Source of the DNA: Tethya wilhelma | Lineage: Eukaryota > Porifera > Demospongiae > Tethyida > Tethyidae | NCBI GenBank assembly: GCA_964030475.1 | Contig: CAXIPT010000001.1 | Location: 5,631,652-5,695,651 of the forward strand | Length of the DNA stretch: 64,000 bases | Reading direction: 5' to 3' | Shown: piece after piece, positions 56,482 to 64,000 of the stretch | Layout of the letters: the number at the start of each line of letters is the position of its first letter | Position numbering within the stretch: the first letter of the stretch is position 1 | The notes under the pieces: generated by a model | The model's database searches: none | What the model saw: only the letters and a program-made list of their open reading frames with translations | What the model was told of the DNA's origin: nothing | Program-made: the position numbers and the translations under genes

Positions 56482-57443
56482 ATGGAGGAGTTCCAGGTGG
56501 ATAAGATTGGCTCCTGTGTGGTGATCAGAATGGAGTTTGGAGAGAATAGATTAAACCCCAACTTCATTAGGGTCATGAACAAAGCACTGGACACTGCTGA
56601 AAGGTATTGCTACAAACTGGCAAACTGTGAAAACCATAAAACTGATGAACTGTATGTATGCAACTGTTACTTACTGAAAATTTTGTGGTTCTATTCCCAG
56701 CTACAGTGATGCCAAGTGCTTGGTGACTATAGGTAAAGGCAAGTACTATTCTTTGGGGCTAGATCTTGATCTCTTTGCTACCATGGCCTTGAATGAAGTC
56801 AATGCTGTTCTTGATGATGTGCAAATGCTTCTTGCAAGAATCCTCACATTCCCTCTTGTCACCGTTGCAGCTATCAATGGTACCTGTTTGTCTACTTAAG
56901 GTCAAACTTTATTCTTGTATTTATTTTATTCAATAGGTCACTGCTATGCTGGCGGTCTGTTCCTAGCACTGGCACATGACTACAAGGTGATGCGTACTGA
57001 GCGAGGATGGGTCTGTCTACCAGAAATCAATTTGAAATTACTATTTCCAGCAGGGTTCATGGAACTTGCAAGGTAGAGAGTAGTCTGCTAGCTAGACTCT
57101 CTGCAAAAATCCTTGCTAGCCAGACTAGGTAGAGAGAGTGTAGCCTGTGTTGGGCTAATGTTATCTTTATGATTAATTTTTCAGAGCTCGGCTTCCACAA
57201 GCAGAACTCCATAAAGCTGTAGTTCTTGGTACAAGATACACAGCAGAGGAGGCCAAGGCTGTAGGGATCATCAATGAGGTCTCTCCCATGGAGCAGTTGG
57301 AGAGTCATGCCATTGCAGCTGGGAATCGTTTAGCAGGGAAGGATGGTCTGGATAGAAAGACACTAGCTGCTATCAAACATGACTTGTATAGAGATGCGTA
57401 CAATGTACTTAGGAGTCCAATTCATTATTATTCAAAGCTCTGA
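56482..57443 (+). CDS. crotonase paralogue 4 with SKL peroxisomal signal
   Basis: Four exons (56482-56603, 56701-56879, 56937-57072, 57185-57443) give 231 residues. MEEFQVDKIGSCVVIRMEFG opens the fold. YYSLGLDLDLFATM and INGHCYAGGLFLALAHDYKV keep the AGG element, and RTERGWVCLPEINL follows. It ends HYYSKL, a canonical PTS1, so this copy is the clear peroxisomal member and probably reflects the ancestral state. The start lies only 60 bp after the stop of copy 3. The last exon is almost identical to those of copies 1 and 3, whereas exons 2-3 are not, suggesting gene conversion. Confidence 0.87.
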
Positions 57444-57930
57444 CATATTTTGCATTATGCATAATTTAATACAATCATGCATTGTACGGATCTTTTAATA
57501 TACAAATTGTTTGGCTAGCTTGTCGTTACATAGATAATATACACACTATTTGATGCAAGTAAACAATCCATCGTAGTAAAATGGCATAGCTACTTATTGT
57601 TATGTACTACCATTAATTTAAAAACATATTTTTTTGTACATGTACATACAATAAAAAAAATTATATCTGATTATACACAAATATTATAATACTTACATAA
57701 TGGTCAAACACGGAAATGACAAAGAGGAAGTTACACAATTTAATGACATGAAGTGCAAATAGAACCCATACATGTAGATCAGTCATAGACTTCTAATTAT
57801 AGCACCGTCACAGTACTGTACTGTACTGAGAAAGGTGTTGAGTTACAAGTTCATTACAAGGTACAACACTAAGGATCTGGTCAAGAAAACAGTCAGTGGA
57901 ACAAGATATAAATACTAGGGGTAACTGGAT
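57444..57930. other. intergenic, convergent 3' ends
   Basis: AT-rich 3' flanks of the crotonase cluster and of VAC14. No exon, RNA gene or repeat recognised. Confidence 0.6.
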
Positions 57931-59969
57931 CTACTTGTTCGTCAGTGCACTGTTCCGGACACTCTCATAAGTTGACCTTCTTTTGGCGTCTGAGTGTTTC
58001 TTTTGAACAGCTACAAAGTGTTCAAGAAGTTCATCGAAACTGACATTAGACGGTACTTGTCGGTGAGATCTGAAAGGTCAAAAAAATCAGGTATAAAAAC
58101 TTAAAAAGTGTGACCAATGACCCAAGGCTCTGTGGCTTAGTTGGTTAAAGCGCCTGTCTAGTAAACAGGAGATCGCCGGTTCGAATCCGGCCAGGGCCTT
58201 TGTTTTTCTTCTTTTTTTCCCCCCCGATGCTTCTTTTGTGATTGTTACTTTTTTTTTACACATTATTATACGACACACAAAATTACTGCTAGCAAGATTC
58301 GTGTGTGCATGCCAAGCATGACATGTGACAAATGCACAAATTCCCATATTCATATATGGTATCTATGGAAACTTGTTGGTGCTCATTATTCAAAGTTTGA
58401 CCACACACAAAATAGATTCACCTTAACAAAATGGAGTCACAGCAAATAAACACAGCAGCATCTACTACTGCTGCTGTTAGCTTTTCAGTGGAATTTGATG
58501 AACCCTCCAAGAAACCCAAGAGAAGAATGCCTAGGAATTTATCATCAGAACTAAGAAACCACAAGAAGAAAGAGCTCACTCAGGCAGATTTAGATGAAAA
58601 ACAAAGACTGGCAGATGAAAGAAGAAAGGTAATGCATGCAGTAGGAAATTAGCTATACAACAGGCTGAAAGAATCAACACAAATGATGTGCAACAACTAC
58701 CTTTACCCATGCTTGTTACAGTATGAGTTAGAGATTCAGTTTTGTTTAGGCTCATATGTGCTTCAAGCGTGTTGATTATTACTGAGACTGATTGCTGTTT
58801 AAATGTCCATAGAAACATATTGAAGACCGTATTGAACGTATTCACCAACTAGAAGAGGAGGCAATGAGTTTGGCAAAAGCAATGCAACCACTGATCCAAG
58901 CATCTCGAGAGAAGACATTACCTAATGGTCCTACTCCAGACCAGGTACGCAGTAATGCTGTTCAGGCAGCTAAGAAGGTAGTATCTAGGAACTCTGATGT
59001 AATACAAAGTTTAGACGTTGATAACTCAAAAGAGTAAGTGTTCTATAATGTATTGTTGTGATATTTATTATTTTTGTGAGTCTGACATTCATGCTGTACA
59101 AATCAAAGCCTTTTCCATTTACTATACTGAATAGACTATTTAATACCTCTACATAGTCTGTATTGTTTGCAAATAAGGTCATGAAGCAGAGCACATGACA
59201 TATTTATATTACATGTTTTTATTACACACTGCACTGGTTTACACTGTCATACTAAATTATTATTGTTATTATCTTAAGTCTATTGCATATGTACATTTTA
59301 CTAGCAGCTTATTTTGTAAAAAAAAATATGGTACATATTAGAATTCAAGTTTACCCAATTTGTATGTAGATTACATAAAATTCTTGATACCGGTATCATG
59401 CAGACCAACACAGGTGAAATGATTCCCTGACGATGTTATAACGGGCCATAGTTTGAAACTATGGTGAAAACTATAAACCAACTATTGTTACCATAACCCA
59501 ACCACGAACAACTATATTACTAACCAACTACATAATGTGGCCTCACCAGATCTATCAGCAATTTCTCACTACAAGACAATAAACTCACTTCTTTCTCCTT
59601 GTCTTCACATCTTGCTCCACCTCCATGATAACAGGTACACAACTCAGTCTGTCTTTGAGACAGCTAAAAGCTGTGCTCTGTGGTAGTAGCATGAGTAGTC
59701 CATAGAGTGTTCTCACCAGAGATGCATGCTCATGGGGAACCAGCAACTGGAGTCGTAGGAAAGAGAAGATGGGAGACTCTATCAGTTGGACTAGCTTGTC
59801 AATCTCCTTAAGCAGGCCAGCTGTAATTTCAATATCGGCAAATTTCTGGACTAAATTTGAGGCATGATCATAGTTCTGTGTTAGCAAGCACAGAGCTACA
59901 GTGGCTACTGGGTTATGAGACCAGCTACGATAGAGGGTAGTGAAGAGATTCCAGGTCTCCTGTGCGTGC

Positions 59970-60002
<33 letters not shown>

Positions 60003-62139
60003 TGTGCGTGTGTGTGTGTATGTGTGTGCATGTGTGTGGATCAACTCACAGCAGTAGATAGATCTTTGAGTTCTTTTCGAAAGTCGTAGAGCTCTGTAGC
60101 TGTGAACAAAATCATGTTTAATACCTGTACCATCAAAGAGGCAAACCCCAAATCATCTTCAGCAAATAGGATCTCTGCCAATGTGCAATACACAGAGTGG
60201 GCATCCACGTAGACACACAGTTGTCTGGAGGAGAGGTGATGAGAATAACACATTATCCTAACAATGACAATAGTGGTCTCACCTGATGATAAAACTTCCC
60301 GTTTTCCCGTCAAGCAAATTGCGTTCTGTACGAAACTTTTTCACCAATTCTAGCAAGAACAATCTAAAGTATTTGTTGAGCTGCAGTCTTGGGGTCTGTG
60401 CCACCATAGCAGCTGGTGTGGGAGAAGCACCCCTAGCACTGCTACTGCTCCCAACCGTCTTATACTTGCTGCCTCCAAATTTCCCAGCAGAGAGAACATT
60501 GGCGGTAGTGGTTGCTGTCTTGCCACCAGCAGGAGCTGTGGTCTGAGAGACTGAGGGTGGATCTTGTTGCTGTTGGTCACTGGCCTCAGATTCTTGTGCC
60601 CCTTTAGAGAGAGAGAGACTGGACACCACCTGAAGGGCCATTCTAACCACCTATTGTATATAAAGTCATGTATAGAAAACAGACCAGTAGTTTAACTCTG
60701 GATCTCAATTGTTGTTGTACACATACCCTGTCATATTGCACTGTGAGAATCTCCAATAGAGCCGGGAACAACTTGCCTGCTTGCCTGTACACCTGCATAG
60801 ATACCCCACACCATAATGAAGCACTACATGTCCTTTATGTAACATTACCAACCCTCTTTGGAAGCTGCTGGTGAAGCCACAGCAACCATCTCAGTGTCTC
60901 CATTCTAGTCTCCTCGTGAGTGAACTTCATGTGATCAATCAGCACTCCCAGCACAGGAAGCAAACGAAGCTTGGGTGGCTCCTTGGGAACTTGTGGCTTG
61001 ATTTTCAGAGCCTTTGTTTCTGGACTCTCTGGTGACTTGTCACCGCTGCCTGTGGTGGCACTCTTGGACGGTGAGGTCTGCTGTTGTTTCCCACAAGTCT
61101 GCTGACTCAATTTGTCTTTGCGTTGAACTTGAGGACTTGACTGTGGGGTTGTCTTGGGGGTGCTTCGAGGAGTTGTCCTAGGAGTTGTCCTTGGAGTTGG
61201 AAGGGAACTCTTATCCTCCACATCTGTGGTCTCGTCATGATCATCTTCAGCTATGATGAGCTTCTTCAAGCGATCGTTCACTTCAAACGCAACATCTCTT
61301 ATATCTGCAAAGTTACAACTGTCAAGGAACATTGTACATATTCTCTAATTATTGTGATAACTGTCTTAGTCTTTGTGTCATAGGATACGGGCTTTGTTGG
61401 ATGCTGAGTCATAGGACACACACGGTAAGATGGACACTAAGAAACTGGAGGTGAAGCCCATCATTGAGCGCTGAGCCAGATTCAAGAAAGCTTTGAGCCA
61501 TGTCAGAGCTGTGAACTGAATCACAGTATCTAAGGATGAAAAGAACAAAGATAAATGGCAGCCATGTAGGACTAAGGTGATTCACGTGCGGTGTAGAGGG
61601 AACTTAACAAACAATAACTCTACCTTCAGATTGTGAATGTATTGCAATGATGTTGGCCATTGCTTCGAAGTGAACAGAGTCGTGATGCTGTTCTATCTCC
61701 TTCAATAGTTCTCCCAGTGTATCCTCAGTCCTGTGGGCACATGCATACAAAGTCAAAACCATCACTCAACCACTACAATCGCCAGCCTTGCAGTGCTGTC
61801 AGTAATAAACAGTTTCTGTACTAATCAATACTCACATTCTCCTGATTTCCTTCTGTTGATCACCCAGGATACAAAACAGTCCATCGATAAACTCCTGCAC
61901 ATGCTCATGCATGTGGATGTCAGGAACTGAGTCAAGAAACCCAATCTAAAGTGTTTTTTTTACAAAGGTGGTGATCATGGTGTGTGTGTGTTTTTTAACT
62001 ACCAACAGAAACACACAGATATGTAGAGACTAATAATAAATAATCATGAGGGGGTCACCCTAACAATGGCAGGATTCCTAACAGCTGACCGCAACTCCAC
62101 CAATGGTGTGATCATATCACGGTGTAATATATGCACTCT
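57931..62139 (-). CDS. VAC14: VAC14, scaffold of the PIKfyve complex (5' exons missing)
   Basis: VAC14 is the HEAT-repeat scaffold holding PIKfyve and FIG4 for PI(3,5)P2 synthesis on endolysosomes. Ten exons are seen (62059-62139, 61836-61945, 61624-61730, 61389-61529, 60853-61304, 60727-60792, 60283-60650, 60050-60224, 59589-59959, 57931-58069), 669 residues in frame. Matches include [94 protein letters not shown] and [20 protein letters not shown]. The last exon ([20 protein letters not shown]) fits human IDYAELLQHFEKVQNKHLEV. Two low-complexity linkers are inserted, one with [19 protein letters not shown]. The first roughly 170 residues are not found before the window edge. The last intron (58070-59588) contains two other genes. 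Confidence 0.92.
58126..58199 (+). tRNA. tRNA-Thr (anticodon AGT)
   Basis: A 74-base cloverleaf. The acceptor stem GGCTCTG/CAGGGCC has one T-G pair. The D stem is GCTT/AAGC. The anticodon stem CCTGT/ACAGG has loop CTAGTAA, so the anticodon is AGT. The variable loop is AGATC and the T stem GCCGG/CCGGC has loop TTCGAAT. The B box GGTTCGAATCC is perfect. There is no intron and no encoded CCA. A T-run beginning about 58209 can serve as the pol III terminator. It lies antisense within the last VAC14 intron. Confidence 0.93.
58431..59037 (+). CDS. coiled-coil protein, unknown, nested in a VAC14 intron
   Basis: Two exons (58431-58628, 58813-59037) encode 140 residues: a Ser/Thr/Ala-rich start ([20 protein letters not shown]), a basic patch ([15 protein letters not shown]), and a long charged helix ([20 protein letters not shown], then [20 protein letters not shown]) likely to form a coiled coil. 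The tail ([20 protein letters not shown]) is polar. The stop TAA overlaps a possible GTAAGT donor at 59035, so the protein might continue. The helix has some stathmin-like flavour, but I cannot assign a family. Transcribed opposite to VAC14, entirely within its last intron. Confidence 0.68.
59960..60036. repeat. imperfect (GT)n microsatellite in VAC14 intron
   Basis: A GT-rich run with interspersed GC and AT steps, adjacent to the VAC14 acceptor at 59960. Confidence 0.9.
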
Positions 62140-64000
62140 CTATAGTTTAAGATGTTAGACTACATACCAATGTACCATTACAGTTCGGACCTGGTGCCAT
62201 GGTAGTATCACACAGAGTGAATTAAGTTATAGGTTGGAAATAACTTGATAATTATATTAATATTATATTATAATAATGTATGTGTGTATATACAACATAT
62301 CAAAAAGAATTATATCTTCATACACAATATTGCCATGTATTATAGCAAGAAATATTCATAAGGTTTAATTTTTCCGGTTTTCGTGGATCACGATCCATGC
62401 ATCTGTATAAAAGTTTTACTAGTCTGTGAAATTTTTCTGTAACATATGTAAGTGTGGAGACCAGCATGCATCAGTGAAAGTTAAAACGTAAAAATGTTTG
62501 ACAAGAGACATCTGCGAAAGTTATACTTCATGAAACTTTTCTGCTATAATATGGTTTTATACCATAGTATAGTCATAGAAACTGTTGTTATAAGCTACGT
62601 ATTTCCGTGGAATGTCTTGTTTGTATATATACAATCTTATTATACACTTTGTCTCAGCTAGTATTCCACCCCTTTAATTCATTTGATCTTTACAGCTTAT
62701 AGCTGCATGACTGTATAATCATGTATAGGCCAGAGTCAAGAAACTTAACAAGTGCTATACCCCAAACACTGATGCTATATAAATGGGTGGTGTGATGCAG
62801 TATTATATAGGGGTATACCAAAGCAATACAAATCACATGAATGCCTCACGTACAATAATACATTCCAGGAAATTGTCAGCTGACTTGTTTTCTACAACGA
62901 GTGTTCAAAGTGTAGTTTTAATGTATGTGCACATAAATATACTGATAAGACGGATTTCCTGCTTTAACGGGATGACTTTAAAACTGACGTCTATGGCAAA
63001 ATCACCTCATAATTTGTAGACAACCATTGAACTGACACAAAAAAGTGAGGAATAATCTCACCGTGTGTGTATACATAAGTACATAATCTGGTGATAGTTT
63101 GACGCTAAGGAGTTCATAGCAAAACGATACGTATACAACAAGTTTGAATGTGCTACGTTTAAAAGCAGGAGAATTAGTAGGCCAATATCAGTTTTTCAAT
63201 TTGCGGAACAGTACTACAATATTAATTATGGTGAGTATATATTATAGAGCTGTGATGCAAAACTTATACATGTATGCTTAAAATTTTAAGAGCAGCTGTT
63301 GATTTTAATACTATTTAATGTGTATAGAATCCAATCATGTTTATTGCATGGGAGCATTATGGATGTGTTTTTTTTTGTCAGTTTAATAAAGCTATTCTTC
63401 TTTAATTATGCATCACTAGGAGATTTAGATTTTACTTCAAATTTTTTTCACAGATCTAGAATAAATTAAGTCTCACAAAGATTTGAAGAAGATTCTGAAA
63501 TTTCTGAAATGGTCTGGCCATGGTCACTGATCCAGCTTACAGGAAATAGGTAATAAAGCTTTGACTGCAATTTTAGACAACATGCAACTTTTTTCCAAAT
63601 GCTCAATTACAATTAACATACGGCATAGTGAAATCTGGAGCCTACCTTTGTATCTTTATATTACTATTATAAGCTTGTATTCCAAGATTCTCCAAAATAT
63701 GATCTATACACAATGTCATTATTAATAATAGTTTGTTAACAGCTAGGAGACTAATAGAGCTATATATCTGTGATGGTTAATTGTTCACTATGCATGTAGA
63801 GCTCAAAATAAAACCCACCCTCTCAGCTTGAGCTTTTTATAAAAAGAGGAAGTGCTGTAGACATGCAATCACTGCCAACCACTTCCTGTTTAACTTTTGC
63901 TGATTGTTACACAACACTTCAGAGTCCTAAGATTAAAGCATTTTTAAGGAACACTGAATTTAATTATTTTTCAAGTGTAGGTATTATAGCACAAATCTCC
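62140..64000. other. terminal AT-rich region without recognisable genes
   Basis: The expected 5' exons of VAC14 are not seen here. Apart from the inverted-repeat element at 62341-62550, I see no exon, tRNA or tandem repeat. The short open frames present lack family similarity and codon structure. Confidence 0.55.
62341..62550. mobile_element. MITE (TATAGCA... family)
   Basis: Starts TATAGCAAGAAATATT and ends ACTTTTCTGCTATA. The internal GGATCACGATCCATGCATCT and TGTTTGACAAGAGACATCTG are shared with the elements at 33188 and in the DOMON loci (about 6440, 22870 and 23200). Confidence 0.65.

Noticed and set aside
57931..58386. A two-exon 50-residue protein starting at 58386 on the minus strand
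   Set aside because: The reading required a weak GTTTCC donor. The exon at 57931-58069 fits the VAC14 C-terminus in sequence and phase, so it was assigned there.
59430..59460. Hairpin CCATAGTTTGAAACTATGG as a terminator or structural RNA
   Set aside because: Bacterial-type terminators do not apply here, and a single short palindrome in an AT-rich intron is expected by chance.

Overview
This is a eukaryotic, animal-type window. Genes are spliced with short GT-AG introns (mostly 50-150 bp), intergenic DNA is AT-rich, and the gene set is metazoan: VAC14, METTL9, TMEM64, anamorsin, NCOA5, and a receptor tyrosine kinase with Frizzled and kringle domains. Tight packing, mostly head-to-head gene pairs and many small inverted-repeat elements suggest an early-branching animal with a compact genome, most likely a demosponge of the Amphimedon type. 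The species assignment is inference. No bacterial or organellar segment is visible. Single N bases at 2344, 7211 and 44750 are assembly joins, and the first two cut genes.

Layout. 1-9.3 kb: PRPF4B 3' end, a truncated PM20D2-like peptidase, a DOMON-repeat locus loaded with inverted-repeat elements, POP4 without its 3' end, and GINS3. 9.5-18.6 kb: RPUSD2, ORC6, CIAPIN1 and METTL9. A roughly 2.1 kb tandem duplication covers the 3' half of CIAPIN1 and the 3' half of METTL9, leaving one complete and one partial copy of each. 18.8-25.8 kb: TMEM64. Its 5.4 kb first intron holds a mobile-element-like ORF, a decayed gag ORF and a second, 5'-truncated copy of the DOMON locus. 26-42.6 kb: a dense housekeeping block of MPHOSPH6, beta-tubulin, EMG1, PSMG4, ATP5F1E, CNEP1R1, an RRM/RGG protein, MED10, NCOA5 and OXA1L. 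42.8-53.6 kb: a cyclic-nucleotide-binding-domain gene, TTC5, a small membrane protein, and a 1063-residue receptor tyrosine kinase with the unusual order Fz-kringle-Fz-kringle-TM-kinase. 53.7-57.4 kb: a tandem cluster of peroxisomal-type enoyl-CoA isomerase (crotonase) genes, three intact and one pseudogene. 57.9-62.1 kb: VAC14, whose last intron holds a tRNA-Thr gene and an oppositely transcribed coiled-coil gene. 62.2-64 kb: no recognisable gene.

How the genes relate. Most neighbours are unrelated housekeeping genes that share bidirectional promoters; nine head-to-head pairs have start codons 53-377 bp apart. A CACGTG E-box recurs just upstream of several of them. Functional themes are DNA replication (GINS3, ORC6), ribosome and RNA processing (POP4, EMG1, RPUSD2, MPHOSPH6, PRPF4B), mitochondria (OXA1L, ATP5F1E), transcription (MED10, NCOA5) and endomembrane or lipid control (VAC14, CNEP1R1, TMEM64). 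The most interesting candidates are the double Fz-kringle kinase with a MuSK-like NPxY juxtamembrane motif, the DOMON locus shared with the TMEM64 intron, and the crotonase cluster with diverging peroxisomal targeting tails.
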